NCBI GenBank assembly: GCA_002401885.1
Contig: NVUL01000043.1
Coordinates: forward strand, 1-64,000
Direction of reading: 5' to 3'
DNA: 64,000 nucleotides
From: SAR86 cluster bacterium
GTDB lineage: Bacteria > Pseudomonadota > Gammaproteobacteria > Pseudomonadales > Pseudohongiellaceae
Numbering within the stretch: position 1 is the stretch's first letter; each line of letters starts with the position of its first letter. Below the pieces are notes generated by a model, which saw only the letters and a program-made list of their open reading frames with translations, had not been told where the DNA came from and searched no databases. This document shows, piece by piece, positions 45,393 to 53,677 of this stretch. Made by a program: the position numbers and the translations under genes.

Positions 45393-46832
45393 ATGCGAAT
45401 AATTTCCGCTAAATCACTGCTGAGCGGTATGGCAGTAGCAGCAGCAATGTCAATTCCTGGTGTATCGCTTGCACAATCGAGCGAAGTCACTTTCCACAAG
45501 GATATCGAACCAATTCTGCAGCGCAGCTGCCAGAACTGTCACCGAGCAGGTGGCGCCGGGCCTATGCCTCTAGTGACTTATGACCAAGTCGCTCCATTCG
45601 CCGGTTTGATCGAATACAAGACAGCTCTACGTGACCGTGCAGGCGCTATGCCTCCTTGGTACATGGAGAAGGACATCGGTATACAGGAATTCAAAAATGA
45701 CCCTTCTCTGAGCGATGAAGAGCTAGCACTAATCTCAACATGGGCGCGCAGCGGCACACCTAAGGGCGACGAAGCCGATGCTCCACAAGCATTGGTTTTC
45801 GATGACAGCTTGAAGTGGAAGGCCGGCGAGCCTGATCTCGTTGTTGTCATGAACGAAGTCACGAAGCTAGCAGGCACGCCTGACTGGTGGGGTGAGATCG
45901 ATTACATCCCTACAGGCCTGAAAGAAGATCGCTACGTTAAATCTGTCGAAGTCGTCGAAGTAAATGATGTCGACAATCAGGCTGGTACTGGCCGAGATAC
46001 TGTCGGTGGCGCGTATATCTTCCACCACATGATTTGGGGCACATCGATTCTTGACGAAAATGGCGAACGTGGTTCTGGAATTTCGATCCCATGGCCTGTC
46101 CATGAAGTTGGCAGAAATGCTGACATCTTCGACCAAGAAGCCGGCCGCCTTCTGAAGGCTGGATCATCCATCGTTTCCGACTCCGTGCATATGCACTCCA
46201 ACGGTCGCGATACGACTGCTCACATGGAAGTAGGTTTTCGATTCCATCCTGTAGGCTATGAGCCCAAGTATCAGAACGCCTTCATCGGTTTAGGTAACGG
46301 CGTAGACATCAGCATTACTGGTAACGCGAAAGACCAGGAACTTCATGCCTATACTGTACTCAACCAGCACACCAAGGTTGTTACTTTCGAACCCCACCTG
46401 CACGCTCCCGGCGAACGCATGTGCCTCGAAGCGATATGGGGCTACACGGTAGAAACACTATCTTGCGTAGGCTACGACCATAACTGGGTACGCGGCTATC
46501 CTTACGCTGATAATGCAGCCCCCCTACTGCCTAAGGGCACTATCCTGCACATCGTTGGCTACATGAACAACACGGAGACTAATCCGAACGTTCCTGATCC
46601 ACGCAACTGGCAGGGTTCTGGTAACCGCTCTGTGACGAATATGTTCATCGATTTGGGCATTCGCGTTACTTTAACTGATGATCAGTTCTTCGAAGCTATG
46701 GAAGAAAGACGTCAGGCACTCAATCTGGGCCCGAACGATCACGTGATCGGCTGCCCTCTTTGCTTGGCCCCTCTAGTTGCTCCTGTTGCCGAGAATGACA
46801 GCGAAGAAGCAAATGAAGTAGCCAGTAACTAA
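45393..46832 (+). CDS. Cytochrome c / PHM-like copper protein
   Basis: A 479-residue exported protein (signal ends near VSLAQ, residue 28). An N-terminal c-type haem motif CQNCH lies at 46-50 in a DxxEPIxxRxCQNCH context. The C-terminal two thirds resemble copper type II ascorbate-dependent monooxygenases: FHHM at 210-213, HMHSNG at 266-271, His277, and HLHAPGERM at 335-343 could be the CuH and CuM ligands. Such enzymes hydroxylate substrates with two coppers; here haem could supply electrons. It leads an operon-like set with two secreted paralogues. The monooxygenase activity is inferred. Confidence 0.82.
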   Translation: MRIISAKSLLSGMAVAAAMSIPGVSLAQSSEVTFHKDIEPILQRSCQNCHRAGGAGPMPLVTYDQVAPFAGLIEYKTALRDRAGAMPPWYMEKDIGIQEFKNDPSLSDEELALISTWARSGTPKGDEADAPQALVFDDSLKWKAGEPDLVVVMNEVTKLAGTPDWWGEIDYIPTGLKEDRYVKSVEVVEVNDVDNQAGTGRDTVGGAYIFHHMIWGTSILDENGERGSGISIPWPVHEVGRNADIFDQEAGRLLKAGSSIVSDSVHMHSNGRDTTAHMEVGFRFHPVGYEPKYQNAFIGLGNGVDISITGNAKDQELHAYTVLNQHTKVVTFEPHLHAPGERMCLEAIWGYTVETLSCVGYDHNWVRGYPYADNAAPLLPKGTILHIVGYMNNTETNPNVPDPRNWQGSGNRSVTNMFIDLGIRVTLTDDQFFEAMEERRQALNLGPNDHVIGCPLCLAPLVAPVAENDSEEANEVASN

Positions 46833-46851
46833 TTGAGGCTGTAGTAGAAAC

Positions 46852-47784
46852 ATGAGTAAGCTAACGAGTAAAGCAATCAGCCGAGTTAACACTCTGCTGA
46901 TTGCTGTTTTTTTATTAGGCACTTCGAGTGTGGTTGTCGCCGATACTTTTCAGCATGGGCAACACGTTGAACCCGCCTACGAAGGCTGGCGCCCCAATGC
47001 TGATGGTACGTTCAGTTTCATGTTTGGATACATGAATGAAAATTGGACAGAACAGCCGGATGTAGCAATTGGAGACAGTAACTCTTTCTCCCCAGGGGAA
47101 GCCGATCGAGGCCAACCTACGCATTTCCTGCCACGTAGAAATCGCTTCACGTTTGAGGTCGTCGTTCCCTCCGATTGGGGTGAGCGCGAACTGATTTGGA
47201 CACTCAACGTCAACGGAGTCGAACGTAAAGCGTATGCGACACTGAAGGACGATTATCTCGTAGACAACATGGTCATCGCGTCAGAAACAGGCTCGTTGGG
47301 CCCCGGCACTAGTAGCCCGGAGTCCCGGTCTAATGTCCCACCCATTGTGACAATTCAGGGTGATGATATCCGTACTGCAAAGGTTGGCGAAGAAATCACC
47401 TTCGTTACTCAAGTTGCCGACGACGGTCTTCCTGTAGCACGCAGAGAGAGCACCATTGATGCGGACGCCCTAAAGCGTCGAATGATGCGACCACCATCTC
47501 GTATCACAGTTGGCAAGGTGAATGGTCTGTTCTTGTCCTGGAACAAGTACCGTGGCCCAGGCAATGTGACTTTTGATCCGCCAATGCCGAAGCCCTGGGA
47601 AGACACGCGAACTTCAGCAAACTCACCGTGGGGCCCACTTTGGTTGCCACCCGAAGCGCCAGAGGATGGTCTCTACGAAGTCACTGCGACTTTCGACGAA
47701 CCTGGAACCTACATTCTCTGGGGTCGTGCAGATGATGGCGGCCTCTATCACGATGGCTACATCACGGTAAATGTTAGCGAATAG
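46852..47784 (+). CDS. Secreted beta-rich protein, tandem paralogue 1
   Basis: A 310-residue exported protein (signal VNTLLIAVFLLGTSSVVVAD) that follows the PHM-like gene by 19 bp. Motifs EPAYEGWRPNADGTFSFMFG, FLPRRNRFTFEV and SANSPWGPLW are shared nearly residue for residue with the next protein. It appears to be all beta, with a Cu/Ig-like layout, and ends YHDGYITVNVS. I recall similar proteins only as uncharacterised. A terminator follows at 47802. Confidence 0.78.
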   Translation: MSKLTSKAISRVNTLLIAVFLLGTSSVVVADTFQHGQHVEPAYEGWRPNADGTFSFMFGYMNENWTEQPDVAIGDSNSFSPGEADRGQPTHFLPRRNRFTFEVVVPSDWGERELIWTLNVNGVERKAYATLKDDYLVDNMVIASETGSLGPGTSSPESRSNVPPIVTIQGDDIRTAKVGEEITFVTQVADDGLPVARRESTIDADALKRRMMRPPSRITVGKVNGLFLSWNKYRGPGNVTFDPPMPKPWEDTRTSANSPWGPLWLPPEAPEDGLYEVTATFDEPGTYILWGRADDGGLYHDGYITVNVSE

Positions 47785-48203
47785 TTAGCAGACAGTAACA
47801 GGGGGCGACATTCGCCCCTTTTTATTGCCTACAATTCGCCAAGCTAAACAGTCGACCCTGTGAAATGTATCTCGATATGGATCTCAAACACTTTGCTGCA
47901 AATGTCACTAAATTCTCGACCAGAAAACTTCAGCTGCATGGTTTTTTTGGTCGAAAGCGTTGCACAAGGAAGGGCAATATGAGTGCGCCAAAAGCAAGTG
48001 AAATGATACTCACCCAGCTTTTGGTGCACGATAGTCTAAACAAGTCATGAATGACTTTTCAGTATCGACTAATTTCAGTACAACAATCTAATTTGAAACA
48101 AATGCTGGCAGAATTGATCCGAGTCAACGCGGTGAACAACTCAACTTACTATGCTCAGGTCAATCTACAACTAATAACATAAAGAATAGCGCTGGGGAGA
48201 AAC
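47785..48203. other. Spacer between the tandem paralogues
   Basis: About 420 bases hold the terminator at 47802-47823 and then AT-rich DNA. A 61-codon frame (47865-48050) has no ribosome site and reads as Lys/Arg-rich sequence without a known relative, so I do not call it a gene. A new promoter for the second paralogue is expected here; a strong GGGGAG ribosome site precedes its ATG at 48204. Confidence 0.4.
47802..47823 (+). terminator. Rho-independent terminator
   Basis: A GGGGCGA/TCGCCCC hairpin (47802-47808 with 47812-47818, 3-base loop) is followed by TTTTT. It sits 18 bases after the stop of the first secreted paralogue and ends the PHM-like transcript. Confidence 0.9.
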
Positions 48204-49151
48204 ATGAATTGTAATTCAAACAACGGATCGAAATGGCTAATAGGATCGCTTCTTTTCTCGATATTGAGCGTGCCATCTGCGTTCGCACAGCTCAGCTATC
48301 GTGCGGGCGCTGAAGTTGAGCCGGGATACGAGGGTTGGCGCGCCAACGAGGATGGAACTTTTAGTCTGATTTTTGGGTACATGAATGAAAACTGGGAAGA
48401 GCAACCCAATATCGAAGTCGGCGAGAACAATTTCTTCGCGCCCGGTAATGCCGATCAGGGTCAACCCACGCACTTCTTACCAAGACGAAATCGATTTACC
48501 TTCGAGGTTACAGTGCCCGCAGATTGGGGCGACAGGGAATTGATTTGGACCCTAACTCACAATGGCCAAACTAATAAAGCCTATGGAACACTCACAACAG
48601 ACTACCTTGTAGATAACATGGTAATTGCCTCCGAAACTGGATCTTTGGGAGCCGGTACTAGCAGCCCAGAGTCGCGAGCTAACGTGCCCCCCGTGGTTAC
48701 TGTACAGGGAGAGACTGTTAACGGCGGCATAGTTAGAAATGCGAGAGTCGGCGAAGAAGTTGTACTTTTGACTCACGTCGCCGATGACGGCTTACCGAAA
48801 CCCCGTCGCGGGACGACTCAGAGAACAGAAACAGACGTCAAGGAACGCATGATGCGACCACCGCGGCGAACCACTGTCGGAAAGACGAACGGCCTGTTCC
48901 TGACTTGGAATAAATTCAGGGGACCCGGTGAGGTTAGCTTCGAGCCAGCTCAGATTAAATCCTGGGAAGACACTCGAACCTCTGCTAACTCTCCCTGGGG
49001 AGCTCTTTGGACCCCTCCCCCTATCCCAGATGATGGTATGTATGAAGTACGAGCGACCTTCTCCGAACCTGGTGAGTATGTGTTATGGGCGCGCGGCGAC
49101 GACGGCGGTCTCTATCACGACCAGTACGTGACCGTTAATGTAAGTCCTTAG
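48204..49151 (+). CDS. Secreted beta-rich protein, tandem paralogue 2
   Basis: A 315-residue exported protein closely related to the product of 46852 along its whole length (EPGYEGWRANEDGTFSLIFG, LPRRNRFTFEV, DNMVIASETGSLG are shared). It has a separate signal peptide (FSILSVPSAFAQ) and a small insertion near residue 175. The pair probably arose by duplication and diverged. ATG follows GGGGAGAAAC, a strong site. Convergent with the CopC-like gene, 2 bp apart. Confidence 0.78.
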   Translation: MNCNSNNGSKWLIGSLLFSILSVPSAFAQLSYRAGAEVEPGYEGWRANEDGTFSLIFGYMNENWEEQPNIEVGENNFFAPGNADQGQPTHFLPRRNRFTFEVTVPADWGDRELIWTLTHNGQTNKAYGTLTTDYLVDNMVIASETGSLGAGTSSPESRANVPPVVTVQGETVNGGIVRNARVGEEVVLLTHVADDGLPKPRRGTTQRTETDVKERMMRPPRRTTVGKTNGLFLTWNKFRGPGEVSFEPAQIKSWEDTRTSANSPWGALWTPPPIPDDGMYEVRATFSEPGEYVLWARGDDGGLYHDQYVTVNVSP

Positions 49152-49153
49152 GC

Positions 49154-49774
49154 TTAGCGAGGAGCGGCGGAAGAGTCTCGAACCTGTTCCGCTGGCTCCT
49201 GATCTTCCAGTTTTATTGTGAAAGGCGGGTCGTAACTGCGACGGTCCTGATTGATGATGATATTGGTACGCGGAGGCGTAACGAAACGCGTGTTAGACGT
49301 ATTACCATTTCTCGAATCTATTAACAGCGCTTCAGCCGCCTTGGTTACCGAAGGCGCCTCTGCATTTGGACCAAACGAAAAACTAAAACTCCCTCTCACA
49401 AGACGATCATTCTCCGCAAGTATGGCCCAATCCGCAGTGAAATACGTGGCCGTATTCAATTGTGGTATCTGCCAGAGAAACCTTTCTTGAATTCTGGGGT
49501 CGTAACGGAAACTAATGTCCACCCAGTCGCGCAGCTCATTCCGAAGAGTCAATTTGACCAAGCGTACTCCATAGGGAAACTGCAAGCTCATCTGCTCAGG
49601 AGCTTCAACCAATACGCTGTCATCTGCCGGAGAGGTTTCTGTTTCGAAGCTTATTCCTGTAACATCTTCATCTTGATGATACAGGTCATCCTGAAGAGAC
49701 TGGGCGGCTGCAGTATGCCAGAACCCGATACCCAAGAGCACAACTGCTATTTTTTGGAAACAGTATAATTTCAA
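49154..49774 (-). CDS. Divergent CopC-like periplasmic protein (copy 1)
   Basis: A 206-residue exported protein (signal MKLYCFQKIAVVLLGIG...AAA). The core TSPADDSVLVEAPEQMSLQFPYGVRLVKL matches the beta-sandwich of CopC/YobA copper-binding proteins. The final strand reads WAILAENDRLVRGSFSFSFG, where CopC normally has DGH, so the usual C-terminal His is absent. A C-terminal extension of about 55 residues is rich in Asn/Arg/Pro. Close relative of the product of 50859; copper binding is doubtful. Confidence 0.75.
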   Translation of the reverse strand: MKLYCFQKIAVVLLGIGFWHTAAAQSLQDDLYHQDEDVTGISFETETSPADDSVLVEAPEQMSLQFPYGVRLVKLTLRNELRDWVDISFRYDPRIQERFLWQIPQLNTATYFTADWAILAENDRLVRGSFSFSFGPNAEAPSVTKAAEALLIDSRNGNTSNTRFVTPPRTNIIINQDRRSYDPPFTIKLEDQEPAEQVRDSSAAPR

Positions 49775-49916
49775 TGCTTTTCCACTTTTTTAGCCCCGCA
49801 AAGAGCGTTAAAACCCCTATTCCGGCTACACAAAAACTGATGACGAAGAATATCATCGACGGCCATATTTGGGAAACATGATGGCGAAATTTGACAAGAA
49901 ATACAGGCATTAACAA
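49686..49916 (-). CDS. Possible small membrane protein overlapping a copC-like start
   Basis: An overlapping minus-strand frame gives 76 codons with a clear membrane segment (FFVISFCVAGIGVLTLFAGL) followed by KKWKS. It lies just upstream of the CopC-like gene and overlaps its first 88 bases in another frame. The hydrophobic segment is suggestive, but there is no clear ribosome site and the last part is likely noise. Low confidence. Confidence 0.2.
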   Translation of the reverse strand: MLMPVFLVKFRHHVSQIWPSMIFFVISFCVAGIGVLTLFAGLKKWKSIEIILFPKNSSCALGYRVLAYCSRPVSSG

Positions 49917-49934
49917 TAGATGGAAGAACTCATA

Positions 49935-50732
49935 ATGCAGGATACGAGTCTAGAAAACATACTCGGCGAGCTAGAGGATAGCGATTCGAATAGCACACGA
50001 TTTAGTGAGAATTGGTCCCAAGGCCGCTCTGCATTTGGTGGCATAGCAGCCGCGTTCGCAGTAACCGCAATGAGGAAAAAACTACCTCAGCCGCAGACAA
50101 TTCGTTCCCTAATGGTTTCCTTTATTGCCCCTATTGCCGCCGGCGAGATAAATGTAGAAGCCGAAGTCCTACGCCAGGGAAAGAATGTCACACAGTGTAG
50201 TGCGAGCGTAATATCCGAGGGACAGATCGGACTGCAAGCTATGGCAGCATTTGGCAATTCTCGCGAAGCCTTCAAGCCAGCCAATGATAACAATAAGGAT
50301 TTGCCGAGCCGAGAAGGCGGCATATCTTTTAGTGACAATGCCAAACGACTGCCGCATTTCCTTCAGTATTTTGATGGCTGCTGGATCGACGGTGGCATCC
50401 CATTTTCTGGCAACTACCAGCCTTTTCTGAAAATGTGGGTTCGACACAAACAAGACGTCTCTCGATTTCCTATCGAAAAACTAGTCGCCATAGCAGACAT
50501 TCCACAGCCGGTTCTACTCTCCCATTTTGAGAAGCCTCCCGTGCCTGCGAGCTCCTTGAGCTGGTCTCTGGAATTCGTTGAAGCACCAGAAGAGATATCT
50601 GGCGATTGGTTCTACTTGGAATTCGAGGTGGAAGCCGCAGCCGATGGTTATACACAGCAGTCGGGTAAAATTTACGATGAACTGGGTCGTCTGGTTGCCC
50701 TCACCAGGCAATGCATGGTCTATTTCGGCTGA
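49935..50732 (+). CDS. Acyl-CoA thioesterase-like protein (double hot-dog)
   Basis: A protein of 265 residues with two hot-dog domains of the TesB/thioesterase-like family. RFSENWSQGRSAFGGIAAAF opens the first and GRSGKIYDELGRLVA-like residues near the end close the second (QQSGKIYDELGRLVAL). ATG 49935 is preferred, 8 bases after GGAAG; an ATG at 49920 is also in frame. It probably releases free acids from acyl-CoA. Divergent from the CopC-like gene. Confidence 0.87.
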   Translation: MQDTSLENILGELEDSDSNSTRFSENWSQGRSAFGGIAAAFAVTAMRKKLPQPQTIRSLMVSFIAPIAAGEINVEAEVLRQGKNVTQCSASVISEGQIGLQAMAAFGNSREAFKPANDNNKDLPSREGGISFSDNAKRLPHFLQYFDGCWIDGGIPFSGNYQPFLKMWVRHKQDVSRFPIEKLVAIADIPQPVLLSHFEKPPVPASSLSWSLEFVEAPEEISGDWFYLEFEVEAAADGYTQQSGKIYDELGRLVALTRQCMVYFG

Positions 50733-50858
50733 CGGATATTGAAAGCTTGCCTATTTGGAAGCTCTTTAAACCCTTTAAACCCTATTATCTGATAGAGAGC
50801 GATGAAGGTTTTTGCTAAAATTCAGATTACGAACCAGTGCACGCGGAGTACGCAGTCG

Positions 50859-51356
50859 ATGAATCTTTACGCATTCCAGAGAAAGGCAGGCGTACTGCTG
50901 TTTGGCGCACTACTTGGGCTGCTAGCGGCCACTACATCACTAGCACAGCATACTCACGGAATTCTTACGCCCGGCGTAACTTTCCCGCCGGATGATTCCG
51001 TCCTTGCAGAACCTCCGCAGATGATTACCATGAGCTTCCGAGTAGATGTCCGGCTACTTAAATTGGCACTCTACACCGCAGATGGCGAATGGATCAGCAT
51101 CAACTTCCAGTATGATCCTTCACGACTGAGCCACAGCTTTGTCTTGCCCATTCCGGGTGAATTACCCAAATCGGACTACTACACCGCGCGCTGGTCTGTA
51201 ACAGATGGCAGGCGCGGCCTGGTAAACGGTGAGTTCAATTTCGCATTTGGCTCAGGTGCAATACCACCGTCCGAGACGATCGAGTCTCGAGTAAGCGATA
51301 AAGTGGAAGTATTGCCCTCAACGGGCTCCTATCGATACCAAAGGGACACCAATTAA
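50859..51356 (+). CDS. Divergent CopC-like periplasmic protein (copy 2)
   Basis: A protein of 165 residues with signal peptide (AGVLLFGALLGLLAATTSLA). The first residues MNLYAFQRKAGVLLFG align with MKLYCFQKIAVVLLG of the protein at 49154, which decides ATG 50859 over an in-frame ATG at 50802. The core PPDDSVLAEPPQMITMSF is CopC-like. The last strand reads WSVTDGRRGLVNGEF, with DGR where CopC has DGH. An HTHG cluster right after the signal peptide could still bind metal. Paralogue of copy 1. Confidence 0.75.
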   Translation: MNLYAFQRKAGVLLFGALLGLLAATTSLAQHTHGILTPGVTFPPDDSVLAEPPQMITMSFRVDVRLLKLALYTADGEWISINFQYDPSRLSHSFVLPIPGELPKSDYYTARWSVTDGRRGLVNGEFNFAFGSGAIPPSETIESRVSDKVEVLPSTGSYRYQRDTN

Positions 51357-51404
51357 GGTTCTAACTTTCTGCAAGGCCCTAATGCCCTCCTGAATTTCCG
51401 CGAC

Positions 51405-52142
51405 CTAGCGAAACTCGAATCCCTGATCAGCGAGGAATTCTTTCATATGTGGCCGGGCCTTTCCCGCTAGCAAGGTGGACACCTGTTCTGTCCAACTTAT
51501 TCCATGCCCTCCCCCAGTCCTCAAACGATAGTATTCACGAATATTCTCGTCATATTCCGCAATGGCCTCCGCATCGCCTGCTTCGTTGTAGACCTCTTCC
51601 TTCATTATCACCGACAGAGGGAGTCGCGGTTTAACCTCTGGATCTTGATCGGGATACCCGAGACAAAGACCGAAGACTGGGTAGACACCCTTAGGTAACT
51701 CTAATAATTCAGCCACCTGCGCGGGATCATTTCTAATTCCGCCTATGTAACAAATACCGAGCCCGACGGATTCAGCCGCGGCAACCATGCTCTGCGCCAT
51801 TAATGCAACGTCGACAGTCGCAATGATGAAGTGCTCTGTATAGTCACCTTCGAATGACTTCTCATACTCATCACAATAGTTGCCCGGCCGTTTTAGGTCG
51901 GCGCAGAAGATCATAAACTCCGCCGCCGATTCTACATAAGCCTGACCTCCAGCCAACTTGGCAATGGCACTGCGTGTTCCAGGCTTCTTTATTCTTATGA
52001 CAGTAGTGCCCTGCAAAAAACTTGACGTTGCAGCCGCTTGGCCCGCAGCAATCAACTCGTTAAATAGTTCTGGTTCTATCGCTTGATCTGTAAATTTTCG
52101 AATACTACGGTGGGACTTCAGCAAGTCAATCACTGAGCTCAT
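51405..52142 (-). CDS. nfsA: NADPH-dependent nitro/flavin reductase (NfsA-like)
   Basis: A 245-residue FMN oxidoreductase of the NfsA/FRP family. It opens with LLKSHRSIRKFTDQ, the FMN-phosphate arginines, and has the GQAAATSSFLQG and GLCLGYPDQDPEVKPRLP segments of the family. It reduces nitroaromatics, quinones or flavins with NADPH. Length is as expected. ATG 52142. Single gene convergent with the CopC-like gene. Confidence 0.92.
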   Translation of the reverse strand: MSSVIDLLKSHRSIRKFTDQAIEPELFNELIAAGQAAATSSFLQGTTVIRIKKPGTRSAIAKLAGGQAYVESAAEFMIFCADLKRPGNYCDEYEKSFEGDYTEHFIIATVDVALMAQSMVAAAESVGLGICYIGGIRNDPAQVAELLELPKGVYPVFGLCLGYPDQDPEVKPRLPLSVIMKEEVYNEAGDAEAIAEYDENIREYYRLRTGGGHGISWTEQVSTLLAGKARPHMKEFLADQGFEFR

Positions 52143-52215
52143 GAGATTACCTATTATTGAGTTAACGAATTAGTGAAATTTCTTGATCAAAAATACTGCG
52201 GCAATACCGCGACAA

Positions 52216-53400
52216 TCAATCGGCTGTATCCGTCAGATTATCGAGGAACGCGGGCACGATGTCATTGGCTAAATTCGATTCCGCATTAAACAGTAGCACA
52301 AATCCAATGTTTGCTTCAGGCACGAAGGCCATTTCCGATCGATAGCCTCGCACACCGCCGCCGTGATGAACCACGCGCTGCCCCTTATAGTCAAACACCC
52401 TCCAACCAGTGGCATAGTAGGCTTTTTCAAGCCCGGACCAGCGATTAAAATAGTTGCCTCTAGGGGTTGCGATAATGGGTTCGTGTAGCTGAGATAAGAA
52501 ATCAGGAGACAAGACTTCTGGAAATGCGCCGAGATTTGCACGCACCCACATACTCATGTCGAAAATACTCGCGTTGATTCCTGATGCAGGCGCGACGGAA
52601 TAGTACGCCGGATTTGTGGACGTGGTACGCCAAGCCCCTCTCGACCTGCGATGAGGTTCTGTCGCTTCATCATTTTCCAAGAAGGCCTCCATCCCAACGG
52701 ACGCGGTAATCATTCCCAACGGTTTAAAAATTTGATCGTAAATAAACTTCTCGTAGCTTTCCCCAGTGCTCTGTTCAACCACATCCCCGATAAGTGAAAA
52801 TACGACATTCTGATAGCCGTAGCATTCACCCGGCTTGCACACGGTTGGGATTTTAGAAAAGCTGGATTTAATTCGGTCGTAGGAAACGCCGTCATCCAAT
52901 AAATTGGAATAGGAATGAGGCATTAGACCGGTTGAATGACTAACAACATGCTTTAAGGTGATGCCGCTAGAGGAACGCCGCGTGCCCAGATTCATGCTAG
53001 GAAACAAGTCAGTAAGTCTTGTATCCCAAGATTGATAGTGTTGATCGACAAGCAACGCTGCCGACGCACCCGCGAAAGTTTTCGACATCGAGGCGATGCG
53101 AAAAACCGAGTCGGTGTTAACCGCTTCCCGCGTATCGATGCTCCTGACACCCCAGGTCTGCATGTGCATGATTCCCTCTCGGGATACGATTGCCAACGCG
53201 ACACCAGGAATTTCCTTTTCTCTGACGGCGCCTTCCATCCACGCAACGAAATCAGAGAGGTCATAGTTGTAGTCTACATGCGAATCTAAATTATCTGCTG
53301 ACACAGACCCAGTGCTCAACAGGAGAGCCACAAATAGACTTCCAAATTTTAATTTATTGGTTCTAAAGAATTCGTCCATGTTGGTCCAGCAATTAGTCAC
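52216..53400 (-). CDS. Exported serine hydrolase (class C beta-lactamase-like)
   Basis: A 394-residue protein of the serine beta-lactamase/D-alanyl-carboxypeptidase-like family. The nucleophile motif SMSK is at 104-107, YQN at 196-198 replaces the Tyr-x-Asn, and HHGGG near residue 345 stands for the KTG box. A hydrophobic signal (SLFVALLLSTGSVSA) follows a long N-terminus. The frame starts at GTG 53400; ATG 53379 is a more likely start. Esterase, peptidase or lactamase activity cannot be separated. Confidence 0.88.
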   Translation of the reverse strand: MTNCWTNMDEFFRTNKLKFGSLFVALLLSTGSVSADNLDSHVDYNYDLSDFVAWMEGAVREKEIPGVALAIVSREGIMHMQTWGVRSIDTREAVNTDSVFRIASMSKTFAGASAALLVDQHYQSWDTRLTDLFPSMNLGTRRSSSGITLKHVVSHSTGLMPHSYSNLLDDGVSYDRIKSSFSKIPTVCKPGECYGYQNVVFSLIGDVVEQSTGESYEKFIYDQIFKPLGMITASVGMEAFLENDEATEPHRRSRGAWRTTSTNPAYYSVAPASGINASIFDMSMWVRANLGAFPEVLSPDFLSQLHEPIIATPRGNYFNRWSGLEKAYYATGWRVFDYKGQRVVHHGGGVRGYRSEMAFVPEANIGFVLLFNAESNLANDIVPAFLDNLTDTAD

Positions 53401-53563
53401 AATGTGACTTTTACTAATTCCTCTATTCTATTAGCTCGCATCTTGGGGAGTTACAAAAGCTGCCCAGTTTAACTGTGTTAGCAATTGCATGAAACTATTG
53501 ACAACAAATGCACACTTTTCAACTAGCGTATGAGCAAGTGCATTAGCAATCAAAGTTGCAGAC

Positions 53564-53595
53564 AAAAAAAACCGACTTAACTCTCATTAAGTCGG
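53564..53595 (-). terminator. Rho-independent terminator after the DegQ-like gene
   Basis: On the minus strand a CCGACTTAA/TTAAGTCGG 9-bp hairpin (53587-53595 with 53572-53580, 6-base loop) is followed by eight T (53571-53564). It lies about 80 bases past the protease stop and before the serine hydrolase start. Confidence 0.9.
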
Positions 53596-53677
53596 CCAAG
53601 CGGGGGCACTTTTTAGCGTAAAGACTCATTCACTGAAACGGCGACTAGCTCCCCTGTAGTGCCGCTTCGGTTTTCTA

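Noticed and set aside
47865..48050. 61-codon frame in the spacer between the two secreted paralogues
   Set aside because: No ribosome site and no family resemblance; lies after a terminator in AT-rich DNA.
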